Below the pieces are notes generated by a model. That model was not told the origin of the DNA, did not search any database, and was given only the letters and a program-made list of their open reading frames with translations. A program made the position numbers and the translations under genes. This document shows positions 1 through 6,846 of a stretch of DNA of 16,310 nucleotides, in pieces. How positions within the stretch are numbered: position 1 is the first letter of the stretch; each line of letters begins with the position of its first letter. Source of the stretch: Alphaproteobacteria bacterium (GTDB lineage: Bacteria; Pseudomonadota; Alphaproteobacteria; UBA6615); assembly GCA_013003285.1 (NCBI GenBank), contig JABDJY010000085.1, positions 1-16,310 on the forward strand, in the 5' to 3' direction.

Positions 1-268
1 GGTCGGCCCAATCCTGGTTGGAACGTTCGGCGCCGACCAGTTCCACCAACACATCGCCGTCAGGGTCGCAAATAGCCTGGTCCTGGGCGGCGCGCAGCAG
101 CGCGCAATCCTGACCGGCGACGGCCGAGATGGCGTGGTCGGTCGTGCTCTTGCCGGTCGCCGCATAGCTCACCCCGTCGGCCACCAAAGATACAATGGTT
201 ACAGCCGGCGGTACCGCGCAGCCGGCGAGCAGGGGCGCGAGCAAAAGCGCCGGAAAAGGGAATCGCAT
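1..268 (-). CDS. Putative lipoprotein, N-terminal part (runs off the left edge)
   Basis: An open frame on the minus strand starts at ATG 268 and is still open at base 1, so 89 residues are visible. The first 16 residues form a lipoprotein signal peptide: short n-region, hydrophobic leucine/alanine core, and lipobox LLAGC with the lipidated cysteine at residue 17. The mature part contains ATGKSTTDHAISAV, then QDCALLRAAQDQAICDPDGD with two cysteines. I recall similar uncharacterised small lipoproteins in alphaproteobacteria, but I know no function. A GGAG box lies 7 bases upstream of the ATG. The mature protein is expected to be anchored in the inner or outer membrane facing the periplasm. A competing overlapping frame (356 to 60, minus) is arginine-rich with no domain and is taken as a shadow. 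The C-terminus cannot be judged. Confidence 0.85.
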   Translation of the reverse strand, partial: MRFPFPALLLAPLLAGCAVPPAVTIVSLVADGVSYAATGKSTTDHAISAVAGQDCALLRAAQDQAICDPDGDVLVELVGAERSNQDWAD

Positions 269-350
269 GGGGAAGCTCCAAAGGAAGGAGCCGGGAAATT
301 AACCATTTCGCGCGGTGGTGGAAGGGGAAAAGTCGGGATTCGCACCGCTG

Positions 351-363
351 CGACAATATGTCG
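351..363. repeat. 13-bp palindrome upstream of the lipoprotein gene
   Basis: CGACA-ATA-TGTCG is a perfect inverted repeat with 5-base arms, about 85 bases upstream of the lipoprotein start. It could be an operator, but a palindrome this short can occur by chance. The rest of 269–395 holds nothing else I recognise. Confidence 0.25.
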
Positions 364-395
364 TTGGGATAAGTACGTAGCGCTGCGGCGCGAGT

Positions 396-464
396 TTAAA
401 CTTCGTCTGCACGCCTCAAAGCCTCGCGCTTAAACTCCGCGCTGTAACGTTTTCTCCGGGTCAT
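396..464 (-). pseudogene. Remnant of IS3-type transposase OrfA (first 22 codons)
   Basis: Reading leftward from ATG 464 gives MTRRKRYSAEFKREALRRAD followed by two residues and a TAA. The RRKRYSAEFKREAL start is typical of the HTH_Tnp_1 (helix-turn-helix) N-terminus of IS3-family OrfA proteins, which are normally about 90–100 residues long. A good ribosome site (GGAGG, then 7 bases) precedes the ATG. No continuation is found in any frame further left (396 to 269), so only the left end of an element survives and the downstream part has been deleted or replaced. Upstream, AGTGGACACC (502–511, minus strand) may be the old terminal repeat. This is a relic, not an active gene. Confidence 0.6.
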
Positions 465-659
465 GTCACACCTCCCAGGGCCACTATCGCCCTATTTCAA
501 GGTGTCCACTAAACATGAGCAAGACCACATTTCGGACGTCGCGGTTCGAAAAGAAAAGCTCCGTTGGATGGATGTGGCGGGTCTGAACTTCTAGTGAGCC
601 ACAGGAACTCGAGGAAGGTAATTGCGGGCGCATAAACACCGCGATAGCAGCGGCCAACC
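465..659. other. Non-coding stretch: probable IS end, otherwise featureless
   Basis: Bases 465–511 look like the untranslated left end of the IS relic (the AGTGGACACC end on the minus strand at 502–511). From 512 to 659 I see no convincing ORF, RNA or terminator. The metallopeptidase gene ends at 660 reading into this stretch, and no strong hairpin with a T-run follows it. Confidence 0.4.
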
Positions 660-1553
660 CTAAAGGGGGAGAGGAATACCCACCGGAATTTCCCCTGACA
701 GAATGCCCCGAAGGAAGGCGGTACCGTTTTCCGGCTGTATGTAGTGCTGATAGGCCCGCACGGCAAATTGGTTGGGTGCAAACCTCAAATCGAATGAATT
801 GATCTGCCAGTTTGCCTGAAATCCCTCCCCAGGATTGTTGATCAAGACGCGGTTCCTGACAGCTAAAGGCATGGTGGCAAACTGGCTCACATAGGCAATG
901 TACTCATGGGCTGCCAACGGTGGGTCGTTCTTCGAGAGATTGCGGTTTACCATCAAATGGGCGACCTCATGAACCACGATGCTACGGTGCAGGTCTCGAT
1001 CCATCGGCTCGCCGTACATACCCGCCTCTGCCGCGGCGCGGCGCGCGGCATCGAAATTCAAAACGTAGATCCATTCGCTCTGGCCGTCGAAATACCCGTA
1101 TGCATTGAGTGAGTCGTCCGCAAGCTCGGACACCATGCTGATATTGATCCGCCCGTCAGTATTAATGCCGCTAGCCGTCAGAAAGGCCTTGGCTTCGATT
1201 GCGCCGGCGCAGGCCGCTTCGCGATCCCGCGGCTGGAGAGAATCGATTTCGACCATGGGATCAGAGCAATGTCGACCATCGGCACTGCTCGTGAAGTTAT
1301 TCACCGTCTGCGGCCAAGCCGGCGTGGCGGCAAAAATGAGGATTACCGACAGCAATACCATGAGGCTGCGCGCGGCATGCCAATGGAGGTTAATATGAGG
1401 TCGAGTCCTATCGGCGAGAGTGTGCCAGTATTGCAGGCGGCCTGCGGACGAAATAATTGCGGGTTTGCCCCGCGCAATTTGGGTTAAGCTAGTATCTGAT
1501 GCATTAGCGTTCGCATGAGCGACGGCGAATTGTGAGTTGGTGGCGCGGCTCAT
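660..1553 (-). CDS. Exported putative zinc metallopeptidase (DUF6639-like, HEVAH motif)
   Basis: A 297-residue protein when read from ATG 1553. A hydrophobic segment (about residues 65–82, MVLLSVILIFAATPAWPQ) looks like a signal peptide or anchor, and the domain that follows should be periplasmic or secreted. The key motif is VVHEVAH (H195, E196, H199), followed 18 residues later by HEYIAY with E217. This gives an HExxH...E pattern as in gluzincin-type zinc peptidases. The overall look matches the family I know as DUF6639, assigned from memory. The start is uncertain: ATG 1553 has AGGAGA 6 bases upstream; ATG 1568 is further upstream and overlaps a palindrome; ATG 1361 would give a conventional signal peptide and about 233 residues but has no clear ribosome site. 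It is divergent from the winged-helix regulator at 1676, which may control it. The substrate is unknown. Confidence 0.75.
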   Translation of the reverse strand: MSRATNSQFAVAHANANASDTSLTQIARGKPAIISSAGRLQYWHTLADRTRPHINLHWHAARSLMVLLSVILIFAATPAWPQTVNNFTSSADGRHCSDPMVEIDSLQPRDREAACAGAIEAKAFLTASGINTDGRINISMVSELADDSLNAYGYFDGQSEWIYVLNFDAARRAAAEAGMYGEPMDRDLHRSIVVHEVAHLMVNRNLSKNDPPLAAHEYIAYVSQFATMPLAVRNRVLINNPGEGFQANWQINSFDLRFAPNQFAVRAYQHYIQPENGTAFLRGILSGEIPVGIPLPL

Positions 1554-1559
1554 TTCGGG

Positions 1560-1587
1560 TCTCCTCATGTGTAGGGCGATGAGGAGA
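1560..1587. promoter_or_regulatory. Inverted repeat between divergent genes (operator candidate 1)
   Basis: TCTCCTCAT (1560–1568) and ATGAGGAGA (1579–1587) are perfect 9-base arms separated by 10 bases. The element lies in the 122-bp gap between the metallopeptidase and the winged-helix regulator. Its left arm carries the AGGAGA ribosome site of the metallopeptidase on the minus strand. It could be an operator or an RNA hairpin that hides that ribosome site. The arms and position are seen directly; the role is inferred. Confidence 0.5.
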
Positions 1588-1595
1588 GGCTAGAA

Positions 1596-1610
1596 GCACC
1601 GGAACGGTGC
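1596..1610. promoter_or_regulatory. Inverted repeat GCACCG-GAA-CGGTGC (operator candidate 2)
   Basis: A perfect 6-base inverted repeat with a 3-base spacer, 8 bases to the right of the first palindrome and 65 bases before the chosen regulator start (1676). The possible GTG at 1607 lies inside it, one reason not to use that codon as the gene start. Confidence 0.45.
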
Positions 1611-1675
1611 CGCTTTTGGAAGCCTTTAGCGGGCTTTTGGATTCATTAGTTTTCCTTTGGAAAGGTCCAGTTTCG

Positions 1676-3421
1676 GTGATTTTCCAGTTTGGTCAGCATT
1701 CTCTGGATACGGAGACCGTCGAATTGAAGGCGGGATCGGTGGCGGTCGATCTTGAGCCGCAGACTTTCCTCTTGCTGCAATTTCTTATCGAGAACCGAGA
1801 CCGTGTTGTTTCCAAGGACGAGATCTTCGAGGCCGTGTGGGAGGGGCGGATCGTGGCAGATTCAACGCTCGGCTTCGCCGTCAATGCTGCCCGGCGGGCG
1901 GTGGACGACGACGGTAAGGCCCAGGCGGTGATTCGTACCTTTCCCCGGCGCGGTTTTCGCTTTGTCGCACCTGTGGTTGAAGCGCAGGTCGAAGAAGTGA
2001 TTGATGAGGCGGGCACAGATAATCCGCTAACCCCTCGGCAAAAAGCCCGGTCTTCGTCCGATGAGCCGCGGGATGGCACAGCAGCCACGAGGCCAGGTGC
2101 CGCGAGGCGTTGGCGGATGCCTGCCATTGCGGCTGCGCTCGTCGTCATCATTGCTGCGGGCGGGCTCGCCGGGTGGCAACCTTGGGTTACGAAAGTTGAA
2201 GTGGCGAACCCCGAAAAACTGGCGTTCCCGCTGCCAGATAAGCCGTCGATCGCCGTCCTTCCGTTCGAAAACCTGTCCAGCGATGCCAAGCAGGACTATC
2301 TCAGCGACGGCATCACGGAGAACATCACCACGGCGCTGTCACGCGTTGCCGACATGTTCGTTATCCCTCGGACAACGACCCGCACTTACAACGGCAAGCC
2401 GGTGAAGGTAGCGCAAGTGGCCGAAGAACTCGGTGTCCGCTACGTGCTGGAGGGCAGCGTGCAGCGGTCGGGCGATCAGGTGCGGGTTACGGCAACGCTT
2501 ATCGATGCGATCAAGGGTCACCAAATATGGACGGAGCGCTACGACCGTGAAGTCAAGGACACATTCGCTTTACAGGATGACATCGCGCTGAATGTCTTAA
2601 CAGAGCTCGAGGTAAAATTCACCCGAGGAGAGAATGCGCGGGCTATGCGCGGTAATACGCAAAGCCTTGAGGCCTACCAGCAACTCGCAAGAGGACTACG
2701 ACTTTATCGCCGTTTTACGAAGGACGGTAACGCCGAGGCCCGGCAGTTGTTCGAGGAAGCCGTCGAGTCGGACCCGGAATATGCGCTGGCGTGGTATTTG
2801 CTCGGCTGGACCCATCAAGTCTTGGCGGTTAGAGGATGGACCGACGATCCAGCACAGGCGACCGCGCTGGCGTTAGAGTTGACTCACAAGGCCCTGGCCA
2901 TCGATCCGTCCGGTGGCGCGCCGTACATGCTCCTGGCAGATATTTCTGCGCGGGAAGGGCGGTACGATGAGGCGATCACTTATAGCGAGAAGGCCGTCGC
3001 CCTCTTACCAAGCAATGCCATTGCCGTGGCGGCCTTGGGGCGGATTCTAATTTTTGCTGGACGGCCGGAAGAAGCACTCGCGCCGATGCAGATCGTCAAG
3101 CGCTTCAATCCTATTACACCCCCCAACCTCTCGCGTACGGAGGGTCTCGCCTACCACTCGTTGGGTCGATACGACGAGGCAATCACGGCGCTTGAGCGCG
3201 CCCGCGCGCGCAATCCCAAAGGGGTGCAACCCCTTGCCTTTCTCGCGCTGACTTACGCCGACTTGGGCCGGATGGAGGAAGCTCGCGCCATGGCCCAGAA
3301 GGTCCTCGAGGTGAGCCCCGGTTTCAAAGTGAAGGGATTTGTGAATATCCTGACCTTTAAGGACCGCACCAAGACCGAGCGCGTCCGCGCCACCTTGCTC
3401 CGGCTCGGGCTGCCGGAGTGA
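1676..3421 (+). CDS. Membrane-anchored winged-helix regulator with TolB/FlgO-like and TPR domains
   Basis: A 581-residue protein from GTG 1676. I chose this start because the family typically opens with M-[IVL]-x-FG; here it gives MIFQFGQHSLDTETVEL, with GGAAAGG 10 bases upstream. The frame stays open to GTG 1607, which would add 23 unlikely residues. Residues 2–97 form an OmpR-type winged helix (VVSKDEIFEAVW, RTFPRRGFRFVAP). A low-complexity linker leads to one membrane helix (about 148–167), then a TolB/FlgO-like domain (about 187–310; SIAVLPFENLSSD, YLSDGITENI, GVRYVLEGSVQ), then TPRs (about 330–560; RYDEAITYSEKAVALLP, RYDEAITALERARARNP). This is the CadC-like layout seen in many alphaproteobacteria: DNA binding in the cytoplasm, sensing or protein binding in the periplasm. 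No cyclase domain is present. The ligand and target genes are unknown; the divergent metallopeptidase is the obvious candidate target. Confidence 0.88.
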   Translation: MIFQFGQHSLDTETVELKAGSVAVDLEPQTFLLLQFLIENRDRVVSKDEIFEAVWEGRIVADSTLGFAVNAARRAVDDDGKAQAVIRTFPRRGFRFVAPVVEAQVEEVIDEAGTDNPLTPRQKARSSSDEPRDGTAATRPGAARRWRMPAIAAALVVIIAAGGLAGWQPWVTKVEVANPEKLAFPLPDKPSIAVLPFENLSSDAKQDYLSDGITENITTALSRVADMFVIPRTTTRTYNGKPVKVAQVAEELGVRYVLEGSVQRSGDQVRVTATLIDAIKGHQIWTERYDREVKDTFALQDDIALNVLTELEVKFTRGENARAMRGNTQSLEAYQQLARGLRLYRRFTKDGNAEARQLFEEAVESDPEYALAWYLLGWTHQVLAVRGWTDDPAQATALALELTHKALAIDPSGGAPYMLLADISAREGRYDEAITYSEKAVALLPSNAIAVAALGRILIFAGRPEEALAPMQIVKRFNPITPPNLSRTEGLAYHSLGRYDEAITALERARARNPKGVQPLAFLALTYADLGRMEEARAMAQKVLEVSPGFKVKGFVNILTFKDRTKTERVRATLLRLGLPE

Positions 3422-3688
3422 AGCTCAAGTAAGCGGCATGTCTGTTCTTGATGCGTGGGCGGCTCCCCTCCAACGGCATCGCAATGTGCGGAATTGCGAT
3501 AGCGGTTGGCCGACAGCCAGACCAATATTAGCTTTTGCGGAATGTCTGGAATTGGCTAAAAGCTGCCGTCAGATGGAGTGTTCTGTCACGATCGCTCTTA
3601 CCCCAAAATCGGACATTGTCACCTGACCGTCAGCGCGGGGCTCGGGTATTGGTCCACGGCCTCGCCGTTGCCGATCCGGTCCCTGAAA
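3422..3688. other. Intergenic stretch between convergent genes, no gene seen
   Basis: The 267 bases separate the 3' ends of the regulator (plus) and the membrane protein (minus). The small open frames here are arginine/proline-rich shadows. AATGTCTG (3541–3548) and CGGACATT (3610–3617) form an imperfect, widely spaced inverted pair. No clear hairpin with a T-run is visible for either gene. Confidence 0.4.
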
Positions 3689-4315
3689 TCAAATCCCCGT
3701 CGCAAACCGCGTCATCACCACCATGATGAGCACCTGCATGACGCCCTGCGAGGCGACGACGCGCACATAGCGGCGCATCAGGCGGGCGATTTTTTCGCCG
3801 TCGGGGGTCGGTTTGTGCATCTCCAGATAGACCCGGATATTGGTCGGCAGCAGTATGGCCAGGCCCTGCACGCCCATGATGGTGGTGATCACCAGGGCGG
3901 CGACGAACCACCACAGTTCGGGGAATTCCAGATCGAGGAAGCCGAGCTCGACGGCGAGGAACCAGCCCGCCGTGGGCGCGATCACCGACACCGTGGTCAT
4001 GATGAAGATCATCTTCGGCATCAGCCGGCTGATGATGGCGCGGCGCGCCGAGATATCCACCCGCCGGATGATCGGCCCCATGACGAAGCCCATGAACAGA
4101 TCGATGCCGGTCCATAACAGCCCGGCGACCACATGGACGAAGTTCAGGAACCACAGATCGCGGCTGACAATGGCCCACACCATGATGGCCAGCGCCAGGG
4201 CGCACCAGATGAGGTTGCGCCACTGGATGCGGGCCGTGGGATCGATCGTGGGATCGACCGTGGGATCGGCGGTGGCCGAGGCGGTGGGGGCGTTGTCCGA
4301 GGTCGCGCTGGTCAT
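3689..4315 (-). CDS. Five-helix integral membrane protein of unknown function
   Basis: A 208-residue protein from ATG 4315, with AGGA 8 bases upstream. After a polar, alanine/threonine-rich N-terminus containing a repeated DPT(V/I) motif, there are about five hydrophobic helices near residues 33–52, 55–82, 102–124, 134–158 and 185–204. Helix 2 carries NFVHVVAGLLWTGIDLF with a membrane-embedded histidine (H61). This loosely recalls the FxHVxxxxxWxG pattern of DUF2269/CopD-like membrane proteins, but I cannot assign it to that family. The loop after helix 2 is basic (PIIRRVDISARR) and should be cytoplasmic. It is divergent from the amidase operon (110-bp gap) and may share its control region. 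No partner or substrate can be named. Confidence 0.8.
   Translation of the reverse strand: MTSATSDNAPTASATADPTVDPTIDPTARIQWRNLIWCALALAIMVWAIVSRDLWFLNFVHVVAGLLWTGIDLFMGFVMGPIIRRVDISARRAIISRLMPKMIFIMTTVSVIAPTAGWFLAVELGFLDLEFPELWWFVAALVITTIMGVQGLAILLPTNIRVYLEMHKPTPDGEKIARLMRRYVRVVASQGVMQVLIMVVMTRFATGI
4235..4270. repeat. Three tandem 12-bp repeats inside the membrane protein gene
   Basis: CGTGGGATCGAT, CGTGGGATCGAC and CGTGGGATCGGC follow directly on one another and encode the DPT-type repeats of the polar N-terminus. The unit is a multiple of three, so copy-number change would keep the frame. Confidence 0.75.
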
Positions 4316-4393
4316 GGTGCGAATCCTAGACGCCGAGCGGCGCGCGACGCAAGAACCGTGTGCCTTGGCGTTCTGCCGGGGGACCGATAGATT

Positions 4394-4410
4394 GCCGATA
4401 GATTATCGGC
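4394..4410. promoter_or_regulatory. 17-bp palindrome just upstream of the amidase operon
   Basis: GCCGATA-GAT-TATCGGC is a perfect 7-base inverted repeat with a 3-base spacer, ending 15 bases before ATG 4426 and 2 bases before the GGGGAG ribosome site. CCGATAGATT also occurs as a direct repeat at 4384–4393 and 4395–4404. It may be an operator for the amidase operon or a hairpin next to the ribosome site. Confidence 0.5.
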
Positions 4411-4425
4411 GCGGGGAGACCATAG

Positions 4426-5661
4426 ATGGACGATATTGTTGGCGCTTTAGTGCCCCATGGGCGGTTTCAGGTCGATGGGGCGGGTGATGCCACAGGCCCG
4501 CTGGCCGGGCTGACCTTTGCGGCGAAGGACATCATCGATGTGGCCGGTCATGTCACCGGCTGCGGCAATCCCGATTGGCTACGCACCCACGAACCGGCGA
4601 CCCAGACCGCGCCGTGTATCCAACGGTTGCTCGACGCCGGCGCCACCCTGGTGGGCAAGACCGTCACCGAAGAATTGGCGACCGGCCTGACCGGCGAGAA
4701 CGTCCATTACGGCACGCCGGTCAACGTCAACGCGCCGGGCCGGGTGGCCGGCGGCTCGTCCTCGGGTTCGGCGGCGGCGGTGGCGGCGGGGCTGGTCGAT
4801 TTCGCCCTGGGTTCGGACACTGGCGGATCGGTGCGCTCGCCGGCCAGCTTCTGTGGCCTCTATGGCATTAGGCCAACCCATGGCCGGGTCAGCCTGGACG
4901 CGGTGATGAAGCTGGCGGCAAGCTTCGACACCATCGGCTGGTTCACCCGCACGCCGGAATTGCTGCGTGATGTGGGGGCGGCGCTGTTCGATGAGCCCCA
5001 GTCGCCGCCGGCGCCGGGCCGCCTGCTGATCGCCGGCGATGTCATGAACATCGTCGACGCGCCCACCCGCGATGCGCTGATGGGGGCGGTCGACAAGGTC
5101 GCCGGATTGCTCGGCGCGCCCGAGGCGGTGCGGGTGTCCAATCTCGAGGGATTGCCGGGCCTCGATAGCTGGGTCGGCGTGACGCGGGCGATTTGGGGCG
5201 GCGAATCCTGGGCCGAGCATGGCGAATGGATTGAGGCGGTGAAGCCGACCTTCGGTTCCGGCGTCGCCGCGCGCTTCGCGGCGCGCGCGCGGGTTACCGC
5301 CGACGAGCTGGCCGTGGCGCGGCTGCAGCGCGAGGTGGTGGCCGCTCATCTTGGCGAACTCCTGGCCGGCGGTAATGTGCTGGCGCTGCCATCGGCGCCG
5401 GGCATCGCACCGCTACGGGGCGGCAGCGACGCGCAGATCGACCCCTTCCGCGAGCGTAACGAGCCCATCGGCTGCAGCTCCGGCCTGGCCCGGTTGCCCC
5501 ATATCAGCCTGCCGCTAACGACCCTGGACGGATGCCCGCTGGCGCTGGGGTTGGCGGCGGCGCCGGGCAATGACGAGATGCTGTTGGATATCGCCGTCGC
5601 GCTGGCCGAGGCCGGCGTCGCGCCCTATGTCCCTGTTCCAGAGGAAACAAACCATGAGTGA
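4426..5661 (+). CDS. Amidase signature family protein, AMI1-like (first tandem copy)
   Basis: A 411-residue protein from ATG 4426, with GGGGAG upstream. It is an amidase-signature enzyme, expected to be cytoplasmic and to hydrolyse an amide to an acid plus ammonia. The Ser-cisSer-Lys triad is visible: K34 in FAAKDIIDVAG, S111 in GGSSSGS and S135 in GSDTGGSVR, with the 24-residue spacing between the serines usual for this fold. GHVTGCGNPDWLRTHEPAT closely resembles plant AMI1 (indole-3-acetamide hydrolase), as I remember that sequence. Compared with the next gene, the segment after GKT differs (TEELATGLTGEN versus TEEFAYGMIGEN), as does much of the C-terminal half, so the substrate may differ. 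It overlaps the next gene by 8 bases, implying coupled translation. The substrate is not known; IAM hydrolysis is a hypothesis only. Confidence 0.92.
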   Translation: MDDIVGALVPHGRFQVDGAGDATGPLAGLTFAAKDIIDVAGHVTGCGNPDWLRTHEPATQTAPCIQRLLDAGATLVGKTVTEELATGLTGENVHYGTPVNVNAPGRVAGGSSSGSAAAVAAGLVDFALGSDTGGSVRSPASFCGLYGIRPTHGRVSLDAVMKLAASFDTIGWFTRTPELLRDVGAALFDEPQSPPAPGRLLIAGDVMNIVDAPTRDALMGAVDKVAGLLGAPEAVRVSNLEGLPGLDSWVGVTRAIWGGESWAEHGEWIEAVKPTFGSGVAARFAARARVTADELAVARLQREVVAAHLGELLAGGNVLALPSAPGIAPLRGGSDAQIDPFRERNEPIGCSSGLARLPHISLPLTTLDGCPLALGLAAAPGNDEMLLDIAVALAEAGVAPYVPVPEETNHE

Positions 5662-6844
5662 TCTGTTTGGCCAGGAAGTCTCAGGCTTTCTCGACGATGA
5701 GCGTCATCCCGTCGCGGGTGCGGCGGCGGGGCCGCTCAAGGGGCTCACCTTCGCCGTCAAAGACATTATCGATGTCGCCGGCCATGTGACCGGCGGCGGC
5801 AACGCGGATTGGCGACGCACCCATGAACCGGCGGCGAACAACGCGCCGGCGGTGCAGGTGCTGCTCGATGCCGGGGCGACCCTGGCGGGCAAGACCATCA
5901 CCGAAGAATTCGCCTATGGCATGATCGGCGAAAATTTTCACTACGGCACGCCGCGCAATGGCGCCGCACCTGGCCACATCCCCGGCGGTTCGTCCTCGGG
6001 CTCGGCGTCGGTGGTGTCGGCGGGCGAGGTGGATTTCGCGCTGGGCACCGATACCGGTGGCTCGGTGCGGGTGCCGGCCTCGTTTTGCGGGCTCTACGGT
6101 CTGCGACCGAGCCATGGCAGAGTGCCGCTGGCCGGTATCCTGCCGTTGGCGCCGAGCCTCGATACCTGCGGCTGGTTCGCCCGCGATGCCGACATTATGC
6201 GGCGGGTTGGCGAGGTGATGCTCGACTGGCAGACGCCGCCGGCAAGCGGCCGGTTTCTGGTGGCGCGCGATGCCTTTGGCGTGGCCGGGGACGCGGTGCG
6301 CGCGGCCCTATCGCCGGCCTTGGCGCGCGCGGGTGACATCCTCGGCGCGCCGGCGGAAATCGATGCCGGCGCCCTCCACGGCATGGCCGATTTGGGCGAC
6401 TGGGCGAAAGTCATGCAAGTGATCCGCGGGTCAGAGGCCGCGGCGTCTCATCTGTCGTGGATCACCGCCACCGACCCGGTCATGGGGCCAGGCTTCCGCG
6501 ACCGGTTCGAGGCCGGCGGCCGCTATACGCGCGAAGAGATCGGCGCGGCGACCGCGACCCGCGCGCGCATCGAAGGCCATCTCGATGCGATGCTGGCCGA
6601 TGGTGCCATCCTGGCGGTGCCGGCCGCACCCGCGCCACCGCCACCGGTGCGCAGTCCCGAGAGCGTCTATGACGATTTGCGGATGAAAAACGAGATGTAT
6701 AATTCCATGGCGCCGCTGGCCCGCCTGCCGCAGATCAGCCTGCCTTTGGGGCAGGTGGATGGGCTGCCCATCGGGCTTGGCTTGGTCGCCGCCCACGGTA
6801 ATGACGAATTGCTGCTCGACATCGCCGTCGCCATGGGAGCCTAG
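5654..6844 (+). CDS. Amidase signature family protein, AMI1-like (second tandem copy)
   Basis: A 396-residue protein. The frame is open from 5570, but ATG 5654 is preferred: it has GAGGAAAC upstream and the product aligns end to end with the first amidase, while the extra 28 residues are out-of-frame readthrough of that gene. The catalytic residues K36 (FAVKDIIDVAG), S113 (GGSSSGS) and S137 (GTDTGGSVR) are intact and, from memory, sit at the same positions as in Arabidopsis AMI1. The N-terminal half (GHVTGGGNADWRRTHEPAA, FHYGTPRN, GSVRVPASFCGLYG) is very close to the upstream paralogue; the C-terminal substrate-facing half has diverged. upp starts 2 bases after the stop, so the three genes probably form one operon. 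Amide hydrolase chemistry is well supported; the natural amide is not known. Confidence 0.92.
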   Translation: MSDLFGQEVSGFLDDERHPVAGAAAGPLKGLTFAVKDIIDVAGHVTGGGNADWRRTHEPAANNAPAVQVLLDAGATLAGKTITEEFAYGMIGENFHYGTPRNGAAPGHIPGGSSSGSASVVSAGEVDFALGTDTGGSVRVPASFCGLYGLRPSHGRVPLAGILPLAPSLDTCGWFARDADIMRRVGEVMLDWQTPPASGRFLVARDAFGVAGDAVRAALSPALARAGDILGAPAEIDAGALHGMADLGDWAKVMQVIRGSEAAASHLSWITATDPVMGPGFRDRFEAGGRYTREEIGAATATRARIEGHLDAMLADGAILAVPAAPAPPPPVRSPESVYDDLRMKNEMYNSMAPLARLPQISLPLGQVDGLPIGLGLVAAHGNDELLLDIAVAMGA

Positions 6845-6846
6845 CC

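Noticed and set aside
325..352. GGTGCGAATCCCGAC on the minus strand, followed by TTCCACCACC, recalls a tRNA T-loop and CCA end.
   Set aside because: The stem bases around the loop do not pair and no acceptor, D or anticodon arm can be drawn.
60..356. 98-residue minus-strand frame overlapping the lipoprotein start.
   Set aside because: Arginine-rich with no domain; the overlapping frame from 268 has a ribosome site and a clean lipobox.
3483..3617. AATGTCTG...CGGACATT pair, which resembles short repeats I have seen near regulator genes of this type.
   Set aside because: Imperfect and 60 bases apart; I cannot show a repeat family from one copy.
3578..4117. 179-residue plus-strand frame, histidine/aspartate-rich.
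   Set aside because: Shadow of the membrane protein gene on the minus strand; the composition is an artefact of its codons.
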